Assembly (NCBI GenBank): GCA_023150835.1
Contig: JAKLKB010000041.1
Location: 1 to 64,000 of the forward strand
DNA length: 64,000 nucleotides
DNA from: Myxococcota bacterium
GTDB lineage: Bacteria; Myxococcota_C; UBA6777
Reading direction: 5' to 3'
This document shows, piece after piece, positions 33,681-42,129 of the stretch. The notes under the pieces are model-generated. The model did not search any database, was not told the origin of the DNA, and saw only the letters and a list, made by a program, of their open reading frames with translations. The position numbers were made by a program, and so were the translations under genes. Position 1 is the stretch's first letter; the number at the start of each line of letters is the position of its first letter.

Positions 33681-36600
33681 ATGGCAGAAACGCAGCAAGC
33701 GCTCGAACGATTTTCCAAATCCGACTATTTGTTGGCCCGAGGGCAAGGCTCTTTTACGCGGCTGTTTCGGGCTTTTATGGATACGAGCATCGGCTTTTTC
33801 ATCCGATTGTGCGTCTTTGGCGCGCTTTTTTGGATGGGGTGGACTGCCGCAAACCTCGAACCCAACGGCGATCTCTCCTTCTATTTGTTGCCTTTTATTT
33901 TGTTTTCTATCCCTGTGTTGTTGCTTTCATCGGGCCGTTCGATGGTCGAAGCAGTACTCAACCGTGTGTTGACCTTGGCCCTCGTGGGCGTCTGGGTTTG
34001 GAGCGCACTTTGGTACTTCAAGTACCCCCAATTTGGCTATAGCGCAGTCTCCCTACTGACGGGCTTGATCTTGCTGTGTGTGCCGATCTGGCTGGCGTGG
34101 TTGCGCAAGCGCCAAGAAAGTTTTCACGCAGACAAGGCGATCTTGTTGGTCGCGTGGATTATCGGTCTTGTGATGTTGTTCGGGCTGTTGGGGCTTTTGG
34201 TGTATTATATCGGCATCCAAAAGGCCAGTCCCGAAGCCTCTAGCTCGATCCTTGTGGCTGTGGGAACGTTCTTGTTCTTTCTGACGATCACCATCGTTCG
34301 GCTCTTTTGGATGGATGATGCCCGCAACCGCCGCGCCATGCGCATCGATCACGTCCCCCGAGGGGATGCGCTTTTGTTGCTCGAATGGTTCATCCCCCAA
34401 TCGATGTACCTTGTGATCATGATCCCTTGCCTGATCTTCGCAGAGGCCCTGTTGTTCGACACGGTGTATCGTTTTACCCGACGCCCCCAAGAAGAAACCA
34501 TCCGTCGGATGTTGCAGATGCCCACCGTCCCCAACGCAAAGCATCTTGCGCCCCAAACCAAAGCGACCAAAGACACGCTCGAAGCCCCCCCGCCCACGAC
34601 GCCGCCACGCAGCCAAGCCCCGCTTAAAGCACGTTTTGGGGAATGGGTGTTGTTTGGCAGCAAGCCTTATGTGTACCCAAAGATCCGTGGCGTCGAGATC
34701 CCCGCACCCTTTTGGTTCAAATACCTTGGGCGTCTACTGCTCGGTTTGATCTTGGCCTTTTTGATCACCCAACAGCGCAATATCTGGATGCTTTTTCGAT
34801 ACACTTACGAATCTGCGTTGGAACTCAAACGCGCAGGCATGGAGCGCTCTCATTTTCACGAGTCTCCCGCACAACATCTGCATAAGATCCAAATGGATAT
34901 GCGCGCCTTGTTGACTTATTACGGCAGCATCTGGCGGCGCATCTTTTTATACGCCACCAGCGCTCCCTTTTCGTGGCTGGGTTGGCGCTTGATCCTTGAA
35001 CCCGGCCAATCCTTTTGGTTGTTGCTCGCAAAGCTCCGACGCTTGCTTGCGCGGCGTTGGGAAAGTGGTCTGTTCTCTTCCGCGATCTTACTTGCCGCGA
35101 TTACCGGCTTTTTTACTTCGCTTCAGCCTTGGCTTGCGGGTGCGTTCTATCGCAGTTTTCTTCCCACCTTTTTAAGCGGCCTCTTCATCTTCGTAATGCA
35201 CCAATTCATCGGCCTTCGCCCACCTCGCCTCCAAAACAACTGGCTTTGGCTGATGCTTCCTACGCACATCTTGCTCGCGCTACTTTTCTTTTTTCTAGCG
35301 ATGGGCGTCGGAAATATGGAACATACCAGCCAACAATTCATCTGGTTTTTGTGCCAAGTGACAGCCCTTGCGTTTCCTGCGGTGTACCTGTTTGGAGGGG
35401 CGCGCCATGAAGGCCCTGCCGATCATGACGACGAAGCGGACGCCCCTGATACACGAAGAGAAGCCCGCCAGTTTTTGCTTGCGCAGCTCGCTTCGATCCC
35501 TTACCGCGATTGGGTGGTGTCTGCTCTCACTTACCGTTTGCACTCTGTCCGAAGTGAGATCCTGACCTTGATCCTCGTCTTGCCTTCTTACTTGATCGGC
35601 TTTGTCTTTTGGCTACGAGGCGTTGTCACCACCGTCGAGGCGCGTCGCCGATGGACGATGGCCACCTTAGGCCGCGCAAGTGCCGCGTGGATCGCGCTGT
35701 TCTCCGTCAGCATCATTGTCGCCATCACCTATGAAGCCCTACAAACACACCAAGTCCCCACCGCAGAAGCCTTTGTATTGCTGCTGTTGTTGTTGCCTGC
35801 CTTCCTTTCATGGGGTGCGGATACGCTCGTGGGACGGTGGATGCTCCGACGGCATGGGGCCTTGAACCTCTTTCAACAACAGCGACGTGATCAGATCGCC
35901 GCTGCAAGCATCGTGGCGATCTCGTTTGCGGTCGTTGTTGCACTGCACTTGTTGCGCGGTCTCGAAGCCTCGTGGGCCGCGATCGGGGGGATGCTTTTGT
36001 ATGTCCCCTTGGTCTTACCGTGGTTTACGTTGCTTGCTGTTTGGGAACGCCGCCGCGAACGCCTGCTGCACAGCCCCATTGAAACTGCATCCCACGACGA
36101 CCTCCCTCCCGCACTTTACGAATCCCCCACCGCTCCTCGCAATATCGGAGACAGCCTACTGAACCGCTTTCAACTCCTCCTCCAAGAACTCGAACAGTGG
36201 CTCCAAGCCAAAACCTACCAAGTCGCCGCTGCACTCGGAAGAACCGATCAAGCCACACGCGAAGGTATGATCGACGTACTTGTCCAGTTGTTGGATGAAT
36301 CCCAAAAAGCCCTTGTCAGCGGGCGTTGGTATCTCGAAGAAGAACGTGAACTCGATCGCGTCTACCAAGAATGGCTGGTCCACAGCAAAGAAGCCCACGA
36401 TCACACCCAAGCCGCACGCGAACTCGCCGATTATTTCGCCCGAATACTCGACCTTTTTGGCTCGCTGATCTACGACTTGAGCCTCCCCGCCCGAAACAAA
36501 TACCTCGATCAAAGCCCCACCCGTGAACATGTCCTCGCTGCCCTCGAACGCACCCTGCTGCTCCCACACAGCCTGCACGAAGACATACCCGATACGCTTG

Positions 36601-38228
36601 ATGCTTTGCGCGCCTTGATGATCCATCTGATCGAACGCGCTCCTGTCCCTCCCAAAGATGACCACGAACGCATCCGTATCTTTCGGATCATCGGCCTGAT
36701 CGATGGAAAAGACAGCATCGCGTGGATGCGCGATTATCTCAAAACCAACGATGGGAAACGCCTCAAAAAAGAACTCTTGTCGGCCTGCCGTGGACAGGCT
36801 CGCCTCGCCGACTTGTTGTTTGAAGAACGCCAAAAAACCGATGAGGACGATCTGCGCCAAGCCATCGAACAAAGCCTCCTTCCGCTACGGCTTCCAACCC
36901 CTATCGCGCTCGCGTATCGGCGCTTTTTGGACGCCCAAACCCAAGAACAGCGCTTGCGTGAAACCCTCCAAACGCCCCTCCCCTCCGAAGAAGATCTCTG
37001 GGCACGCAATGTCCGCCATGATCCCGATCGCCTCCACCTCGAACGCCGTCGCCTCGAATCCCTTCAACGTCGGGAACGCAGCCACCTCGCTATGTGGGAA
37101 GCCATGCGCGATCTCTACCACAGCACCTGTGGCTTTTTGCTCTCCGCCCTCAAAGAAAGCGCTGGCCCACGCTTGCCCGCTCTGCTCAACTTGGGATGGG
37201 AAAACAGCCAAGAACTCGATCAAACCCGTCAAGCCTTCGAAGAACAAGCGTGGGATGGCTTTGTCGAACGCCTTTTGTCTTCTCTCTTTTTGCGCTTTCA
37301 CAACCCCCAAGACGCCGCCGCCTTCGACCCTCACACTCCCCCTCGCGCCCCTCGCGAGATCACTCGCCTTGCCCGACTCCTTGACAAAAAACACCTCTTG
37401 CTGATCGAAATTGGCCTCGATCAACTCCCCCTCGTCTGGCGACGCCCCCTCCACAACCGACTCGCACAAGTCCTCTGGATGGGTGAAACTCCCAACGTCC
37501 AATTCTTCCCCCTCGACAACCCTCCCCCTCTACCCAACGATGCCGTCACTCTTTTGCGCGGCGTCCGTTGGGATCTTCACAATACTTTCCAGCCCCTTGA
37601 CAGCTACTCTTACCGTTGGGGACTCGAATGGCTCGAAAAACTCGCTCATGCCGATGCCTTGCTCAAACCCGACGCCGAAACCTTGACCCCTTCAACCCCC
37701 GAACAACCCCAGCCTCCTCTTCCTGCACTCCCGCGCATCCGACGCCTCGCCCGAGTCTTTAGCCAGATCCCCGCACCTCACGCTCCCGAAGACCGCCACG
37801 TCGCCATCGCTATCTTCGATCGGATCTGGTCTCGCCTCCGTCTCCTTGAAGCCCTCCACATCGAACAACGCCAAGCCGTCCGAGGAAACGACCTGCTCAA
37901 TTTCGACGCTGCCTGCACCCTCCTCGAAAACTTCTTACAAAAACACAAACAGCGCCAAATCCAGCACCTCCTCGATCTTCTCGAAGCCAACCTCCTCCCC
38001 TCCCTTCACTTCGCTTACCTCCAGCGCGAGGACGACAACCTCGCTTGGTACCGCAAAGACACGCCCCGCGAAACCCTCGTCACCCTCAAAACCCACCCCC
38101 TCCATTCCGCCGAAGAACAACACCACAACCAACACATCCCCACCCCCGACGAACCCTTCCAAGAATACCACCCCTTCACCATCGACCAGCTCCCCGCCCT
38201 CCCCACTTCTTCTCCCCTCCTCGACTGA
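33681..38228 (+). CDS. Giant polytopic membrane protein, unknown family
   Basis: 1515 residues. The first half (to about 800) holds roughly fifteen hydrophobic segments in blocks (about 35-205, 225-250, 330-350, 455-580, 625-770), separated by basic loops. The second half is soluble, highly helical and charged, with repeated motifs such as LLPHSLHEDIPDTLDALRAL and RLHLERRRLESLQRRERSHL; the last 90 residues are His/Pro-rich. No transporter, kinase, glycosyltransferase or protease signature stands out. GC content and codon use match the neighbours, and Pro/Leu-rich C-terminal codons are biased to C-ending ones. It stands alone on its strand. It may be a membrane-anchored scaffold, but the function is unknown. 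Confidence 0.85.
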   Translation: MAETQQALERFSKSDYLLARGQGSFTRLFRAFMDTSIGFFIRLCVFGALFWMGWTAANLEPNGDLSFYLLPFILFSIPVLLLSSGRSMVEAVLNRVLTLALVGVWVWSALWYFKYPQFGYSAVSLLTGLILLCVPIWLAWLRKRQESFHADKAILLVAWIIGLVMLFGLLGLLVYYIGIQKASPEASSSILVAVGTFLFFLTITIVRLFWMDDARNRRAMRIDHVPRGDALLLLEWFIPQSMYLVIMIPCLIFAEALLFDTVYRFTRRPQEETIRRMLQMPTVPNAKHLAPQTKATKDTLEAPPPTTPPRSQAPLKARFGEWVLFGSKPYVYPKIRGVEIPAPFWFKYLGRLLLGLILAFLITQQRNIWMLFRYTYESALELKRAGMERSHFHESPAQHLHKIQMDMRALLTYYGSIWRRIFLYATSAPFSWLGWRLILEPGQSFWLLLAKLRRLLARRWESGLFSSAILLAAITGFFTSLQPWLAGAFYRSFLPTFLSGLFIFVMHQFIGLRPPRLQNNWLWLMLPTHILLALLFFFLAMGVGNMEHTSQQFIWFLCQVTALAFPAVYLFGGARHEGPADHDDEADAPDTRREARQFLLAQLASIPYRDWVVSALTYRLHSVRSEILTLILVLPSYLIGFVFWLRGVVTTVEARRRWTMATLGRASAAWIALFSVSIIVAITYEALQTHQVPTAEAFVLLLLLLPAFLSWGADTLVGRWMLRRHGALNLFQQQRRDQIAAASIVAISFAVVVALHLLRGLEASWAAIGGMLLYVPLVLPWFTLLAVWERRRERLLHSPIETASHDDLPPALYESPTAPRNIGDSLLNRFQLLLQELEQWLQAKTYQVAAALGRTDQATREGMIDVLVQLLDESQKALVSGRWYLEEERELDRVYQEWLVHSKEAHDHTQAARELADYFARILDLFGSLIYDLSLPARNKYLDQSPTREHVLAALERTLLLPHSLHEDIPDTLDALRALMIHLIERAPVPPKDDHERIRIFRIIGLIDGKDSIAWMRDYLKTNDGKRLKKELLSACRGQARLADLLFEERQKTDEDDLRQAIEQSLLPLRLPTPIALAYRRFLDAQTQEQRLRETLQTPLPSEEDLWARNVRHDPDRLHLERRRLESLQRRERSHLAMWEAMRDLYHSTCGFLLSALKESAGPRLPALLNLGWENSQELDQTRQAFEEQAWDGFVERLLSSLFLRFHNPQDAAAFDPHTPPRAPREITRLARLLDKKHLLLIEIGLDQLPLVWRRPLHNRLAQVLWMGETPNVQFFPLDNPPPLPNDAVTLLRGVRWDLHNTFQPLDSYSYRWGLEWLEKLAHADALLKPDAETLTPSTPEQPQPPLPALPRIRRLARVFSQIPAPHAPEDRHVAIAIFDRIWSRLRLLEALHIEQRQAVRGNDLLNFDAACTLLENFLQKHKQRQIQHLLDLLEANLLPSLHFAYLQREDDNLAWYRKDTPRETLVTLKTHPLHSAEEQHHNQHIPTPDEPFQEYHPFTIDQLPALPTSSPLLD

Positions 38229-38239
38229 GACGAAAAACC

Positions 38240-38320
38240 CCCTCAAAAACAAACACCTCCCTCCACCTCGCGGCTGGCAAGATCACCGACCCCGAAACAA
38301 ACACCTCCCTCCGCCTCGAC
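38240..38320. repeat. Direct repeat, ~25 bp, two copies
   Basis: AAACAAACACCTCCCTCC followed by A/G and CCTCG occurs twice (about 38248-38270 and 38298-38321), just past the end of the giant membrane protein gene and overlapping the doubtful 3' tail of the minus-strand gene. Confidence 0.6.
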
Positions 38321-39701
38321 ACACACACGCATAACAACTTGTCTGGTAAGTCGGAAAACATTTGCGCCCCGAAAAGCCCGCAGCATCCGCAGCACTGCGC
38401 GCACAAACAAAGTATGTCCCTTCTCGGGCATAACTCTTGGGCTGCGACAACATACAACGGCAAAAATAGTGGCTCAGTCCTTCCTCTCGCTTGGGAACCA
38501 CGCTTGGGTCCATCGAAAATGTTTGTGGAAACAATGCCGGTAGATTCGGAGAGATCTTCTGGGCAACAAAGTTTGCTGAAAAATGGAAGCCATGCAACAC
38601 ATTGAGGACAGCACTCCCTGCCTTCGTGGAAGACGAGATCACAAGATGCCCCCCGTAGGTCGGGACGATCCACACCCATCCATCCTTGCCGAACTTGTCT
38701 TTCCCAAACATCATCACAAGCACGTTGGCGTTGTTGAAATTGTACCATGCCGTCGTCGGCGTGTTGCCTGTGATCTTGCTGTACATTCCTTGGTAGTAGG
38801 TGGTGATGCGCTGAAGATCTTGTTGCGGAAAAGCCGAGCGTTTGATCGCGTGTGCAAGCATCACGTCACCTGAATCATGCGTGTACACCGACAAGTTCGC
38901 ATTTTGCTGAGGCTGTTCTTGGCGAAACGCCCGAAACGAGGACGGGTAATAAAGCGTATAAAAGCCCAGTTCGATATGAGAGTGCGTCCCCTCCGCTCTC
39001 GTCGGCGTCGGACTCGGCGGCGTCGGACTCGTCGGCGGAAATGCAACAGGAGGCGTCGGACTCGGCTGTGGCGTGGGGACCGATGGAGTGGGGCTTGGTT
39101 GCGGAAACGCGCTAGGCTGGGCCGCTGCTGTGGAGAAGATGGCTGGAAGATTCGGCGAGTTGGGTTGGTTTGCAGCAACCGTAAGAAACACAAAGCGATG
39201 CAGCAACTGCAGGGCTGGACTTCCGGGGCGATTGGTTCCTGACAACACCAGATTTCCCCCATGTGTCGGGACGATCCACACCCATGTTTCTTTGTTCGAT
39301 TGGTTTTTTCCAAAGGTCATCACATAAACATTGGCGCGATTGAAGACATAAAACCCCGTTGCAGGCGCATTTCCAGCACTTTTGCTGTACAGCGCTTGGT
39401 AGTGCGCAACCACCCGTTGAAAGTCTTCTTCGGGAGAGGCCGTGCGTTTGATCGCATGAACGATCATCATGCTCCCTGATTTGTGCATATACGATGCTTC
39501 CACCATGTTCTTTTGCGGTTGTTCTAGGCGCGAAAAGAAAAATTCAGACGGATAAGAAAGCGTGTAAAAGCCCGCTTCGGAGTGAGACTGCGCATGAACC
39601 CACCCTCCCGCAAAACACATCCCAAGCACCACAAACAAACAGCCGCTCCAACGCACACAAACCCAAAGAAACAGATCCCAAATGTTTTTTCGCTGTTTCA
39701 T
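38283..39701 (-). CDS. Exported protein with internal domain duplication
   Basis: About 472 residues from ATG 39701 (good GAGGATC site; the frame is open to 39767). A signal peptide (VVLGMCFAGGWVHAQ) is followed by two homologous domains of about 150 residues joined by a Pro/Ser/Thr linker. Paired motifs: GFYTLSYPSEF and GFYTLYYPSSF; YVMTFGK and LVMMFGKD; WVWIVPTHGGNLV and WVWIVPTYGGHLV. I do not recognise the domain; it resembles no known lipid or sugar-binding family I can name. The last 60 residues (Cys/Gly/Arg-rich, after about FSMDPSVV) do not look like protein and may result from loss of the original stop. Divergent from the btaA fragment. Confidence 0.78.
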   Translation of the reverse strand: MKQRKNIWDLFLWVCVRWSGCLFVVLGMCFAGGWVHAQSHSEAGFYTLSYPSEFFFSRLEQPQKNMVEASYMHKSGSMMIVHAIKRTASPEEDFQRVVAHYQALYSKSAGNAPATGFYVFNRANVYVMTFGKNQSNKETWVWIVPTHGGNLVLSGTNRPGSPALQLLHRFVFLTVAANQPNSPNLPAIFSTAAAQPSAFPQPSPTPSVPTPQPSPTPPVAFPPTSPTPPSPTPTRAEGTHSHIELGFYTLYYPSSFRAFRQEQPQQNANLSVYTHDSGDVMLAHAIKRSAFPQQDLQRITTYYQGMYSKITGNTPTTAWYNFNNANVLVMMFGKDKFGKDGWVWIVPTYGGHLVISSSTKAGSAVLNVLHGFHFSANFVAQKISPNLPALFPQTFSMDPSVVPKREEGLSHYFCRCMLSQPKSYAREGTYFVCARSAADAAGFSGRKCFPTYQTSCYACVCRGGGRCLFRGR

Positions 39702-40055
39702 GATCCTCGATCCCATCGTTGCAAAACCTCCCGTATGTAGGATGTTTGGGTGCTGCCTCAGCGACACCTTTTCTCTCGCCTCGTTTGAAGATGTGGGGGT
39801 TTTTGGTTATGGCCTATTCGCCCGATCCCGTCAACTCCTGCCTTCTCTTCCATGTTCAGCCCATCCCTTGTGCGTTTGGAAACAACACACCGCTTAAACT
39901 CATCTTTTGCGTCACATCGATCTGCCAGAGATATCACGTTCTTGCTGCCGCATCGTCACACAAAACATGGCTTTTAAGGCGCGCCAAGCCCACGCCTTCG
40001 TCGCTGACAAACGCGCTTCGATAGGCAAGACTCGAATCCCCAATCTCTTCGTCAG
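39702..40055. other. Divergent intergenic region upstream of btaA fragment
   Basis: A 354-bp gap. I looked in all three plus frames for the missing N-terminal half of BtaA and found nothing matching. In the btaA frame a TGA lies at 40005-40007 and no alternative start exists between it and ATG 40056. The promoter of the minus-strand exported protein should lie here. Confidence 0.5.
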
Positions 40056-40739
40056 ATGGCGGGCCTTGATGCGCGATGGTTGCGCGACCTCGCCAAACTG
40101 CCTCCCCATGAACGAAAGCACCGCGCCAGCACTCTGCTCGCTCCCGTCCTACGCCGCCCGATGATCGCCGCCTACCTGCGATCACCCGTTCAACTCGTCG
40201 CTCTCGGCATCAACTTCGAACAACGTGATCGACTCCTTCACACCGAAGACACCGACATGATCTCTTTTTTCATCGAACACGCAGGACGTGTCGCCGCCAC
40301 TCATATCGAGACCAACTGGTTTGCTTGGTTGTTTATCGCGGGACATTATAACCACGAACGCCCAGATGCTGTACCGCCCTATCTACGGAAAGATCGATAC
40401 GAACGCTCCTTCAAAGCCCCCACCCGCGTTCGCTTTCACAACGCCAATCTTTTCGATATCCTCGCTCGTGCCGAGAAACAGACTTGGTCTCATTACACCC
40501 TCTGCGATGCACCCGATTGGCTCAACCCCCACCTCCAACGCCGACTACTCGACGAGATCCATCGCACCAGCCGCGATGGAGGCATCGTCCTCGTCCGATC
40601 TGTCGAAGATCAAACGATGGTCGAAAAGCTCCAAGATCACAAACGCTTTCAACTGATCAAAGATCGCTCTGCCATCGCTTCCCTTGAAGATCGCTCCCGT
40701 CAATACCGCCGCGTTCACTTTTACCGCATCGTGCATTAG
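40056..40739 (+). CDS. btaA: BtaA-like (DUF3419) protein lacking N-terminal half
   Basis: 227 residues matching the C-terminal half of BtaA/DUF3419 proteins, which transfer the 3-amino-3-carboxypropyl group of S-adenosylmethionine to diacylglycerol to begin betaine-lipid synthesis. Supporting motifs: ALGINFEQRDRLL, NWFAWLFIAGHYN, AVPPYLRKDRYERSF, TRVRFHNANLFDIL and CDAPDWLNPHLQRRLLDEIH. Full-length family members have about 400 residues; the N-terminal SAM-binding half is missing, there is no ribosome site at ATG 40056, and an in-frame TGA lies 51 bp upstream. It is therefore probably a 5'-truncated or decayed gene. An intact btaB follows after 44 bp, which supports the identity. Confidence 0.7.
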   Translation: MAGLDARWLRDLAKLPPHERKHRASTLLAPVLRRPMIAAYLRSPVQLVALGINFEQRDRLLHTEDTDMISFFIEHAGRVAATHIETNWFAWLFIAGHYNHERPDAVPPYLRKDRYERSFKAPTRVRFHNANLFDILARAEKQTWSHYTLCDAPDWLNPHLQRRLLDEIHRTSRDGGIVLVRSVEDQTMVEKLQDHKRFQLIKDRSAIASLEDRSRQYRRVHFYRIVH

Positions 40740-40783
40740 AGTGATCGACCCATCTACGCACTCGAACCAAAGGATATCGCTCC

Positions 40784-41434
40784 ATGCACACACCTCAAGC
40801 TTCTCAGACTCCCATCGACGCTGCACGCCAAGCCCATCGGCATTTTTTGAACCGATACTACGGCATCTCGCGGCATTTCTACGATCTGACTCGAAAAGCC
40901 TTTCTGTTTGGAAGAGACAGCCTTCTGACCGAACTTGCGCTCGACACCACATGGCGCTCTCTTGTCGAGATCGGCGTCGGAACAGGCCGAAACCTCCGCG
41001 TCTTGCATCATCTCCGACCCGATGCAAAGTTCGGTGGCATCGACGCTTCCGACCAGATGCTACAACACGCACGCACCCGTTGCCCTTGGGCGACCTTTGC
41101 TCACGGATTCGCCGAAGATGTCGATTACCTCGCTGCCTTTGGCCAAGCCCCCGATCGGATCCTCTTCTCGTACTGCCTTTCGATGTTTCAAGATCCGCGC
41201 ACCGCGCTCGAACATGCACGCCAACAGCTCGCTCCCTTCGGCAAGATCGCGATCGTGGACTTTGCGGATCTCGGCGGCCTTCCTCGGATCGCTCAAGAAT
41301 CGCTGCGTCGGTGGCTCAGCCTGTTTCATGTCACCCCCCTCCAAACCTCCCTATTCGACGGCCTCCCTCACACCTTACGCTTTGGACCCACGCGCTACTA
41401 TCTCTGCGCCACCCTCCCACGTGACGACCACTAA
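40784..41434 (+). CDS. btaB: BtaB-like SAM N-methyltransferase (betaine lipid)
   Basis: A 216-residue class I methyltransferase that would add three methyl groups to diacylglyceryl-homoserine to give the betaine lipid DGTS. The N-terminal signature RYYGISRHFYDLTRKAFLFG is diagnostic of BtaB. SAM motif I is LVEIGVGTGRNLRVL; later FSYCLSMFQDPRTALEHA, IVDFADLGGLP and LSLFHVTP also match the family. Length is normal and the frame intact, with an AAGGA ribosome site. It lies 44 bp after the truncated btaA. Betaine lipids replace phospholipids under phosphate limitation in many bacteria; I see no PhoB box. Confidence 0.85.
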   Translation: MHTPQASQTPIDAARQAHRHFLNRYYGISRHFYDLTRKAFLFGRDSLLTELALDTTWRSLVEIGVGTGRNLRVLHHLRPDAKFGGIDASDQMLQHARTRCPWATFAHGFAEDVDYLAAFGQAPDRILFSYCLSMFQDPRTALEHARQQLAPFGKIAIVDFADLGGLPRIAQESLRRWLSLFHVTPLQTSLFDGLPHTLRFGPTRYYLCATLPRDDH

Positions 41435-41438
41435 TCTT

Positions 41439-41562
41439 TATACGAGATCCGCAAGGTGTGTGATCGGAAACAGGGTGGGGCAGCCCTGTGTGGCAGCCCA
41501 AGAGTCAGGCGGTTCGCAAACCGCACCTACATCTTATGATCACACACCCTGCGGATCTCATA
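41439..41562. mobile_element. MITE-like inverted-repeat element, copy 1
   Basis: About 122 bp bounded by 26-bp terminal inverted repeats: TACGAGATCCGCAAGGTGTG at 41441 and its near-complement ending at 41562. It contains an internal CAGGGTGGGGCAGCCCTGTG palindrome and a GGCGGTTCGCAAACCGC palindrome. It carries no ORF. A second copy lies at 41776-41899. The whole unit could fold into one long hairpin. Movement by a transposase in trans is inferred. Confidence 0.75.
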
Positions 41563-41775
41563 GTGATCCTCGGAAAAGGCACTTCGATGTGCTTTTTGGG
41601 AGAAGTGATCCTCGAAAAAGGCACTTCAATGTGCTTTTTGGGAGAAGTGATCCTCGAAAAAGGCACTTCAATGTGCTTTTTGGGAGAAGTGATCCTCGGA
41701 AAAGGCACTTCAATGTGCTTTTTGGGAGAAGTGATCCTCGAAAAAGGCACTTCAATGTGCTTTTGGGGAGAGTTG
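41563..41775. repeat. Five 42-bp tandem hairpin units
   Basis: Five head-to-tail copies of a 42-bp unit (AGTGATCCTCGAAAAAGGCA then CTTCAATGTGCTTTTTGGGAGA). Each unit has an AAAAGGCAC/GTGCTTTT stem with a 6-base loop, resembling a bidirectional terminator. Units differ by one or two bases; the last one ends in TTTTGGGGAG. There are no spacers, so this is not a CRISPR array. The block lies exactly between two MITE-like elements. Confidence 0.9.
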
Positions 41776-41899
41776 TACGAGATCCGCAAGGTGTGTGATC
41801 GGAAACAGGGTGGGGCAGCCCTGTGTGGCAGCCCAAGTATCGGGCGGTTCGCGAACCGCCCCTACGTTATGCGATCACACACCCCGCAGATCTCGTATA
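41776..41899. mobile_element. MITE-like inverted-repeat element, copy 2
   Basis: Same element as 41439-41562 and in the same orientation: the left 60 bp are identical, the right end reads GATCACACACCCCGCAGATC and TCGTATA. The internal palindrome here is the complete GGGCGGTTCGCGAACCGCCC, also present at 364-383 of this window. 42130 (rlmKL) starts 230 bp further right. Confidence 0.75.
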
Positions 41900-42129
41900 A
41901 ACCCACAACGCTGCTTGAACGATCGAGGACACGGGGTTTTTGTTCACAAGCCATTTGGCGAACCACCCATCCTCTCGATCACCACCTGCTTTTCTGCCTA
42001 TGCCGCTTGAAAAATCGCACACGAGAAAACAAAGCGTGGTATACAGGCCCCGAATATCTTCCCGTTCGCGGCCCTTCGGCTTTTGGAGCATAACGATACG
42101 CCGCAGCGATACAGGTAGGAGCGGCGCAG

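Noticed and set aside
41563..41775. CRISPR array
   Set aside because: Units abut directly with no spacers and no cas genes are nearby; it is a tandem repeat.
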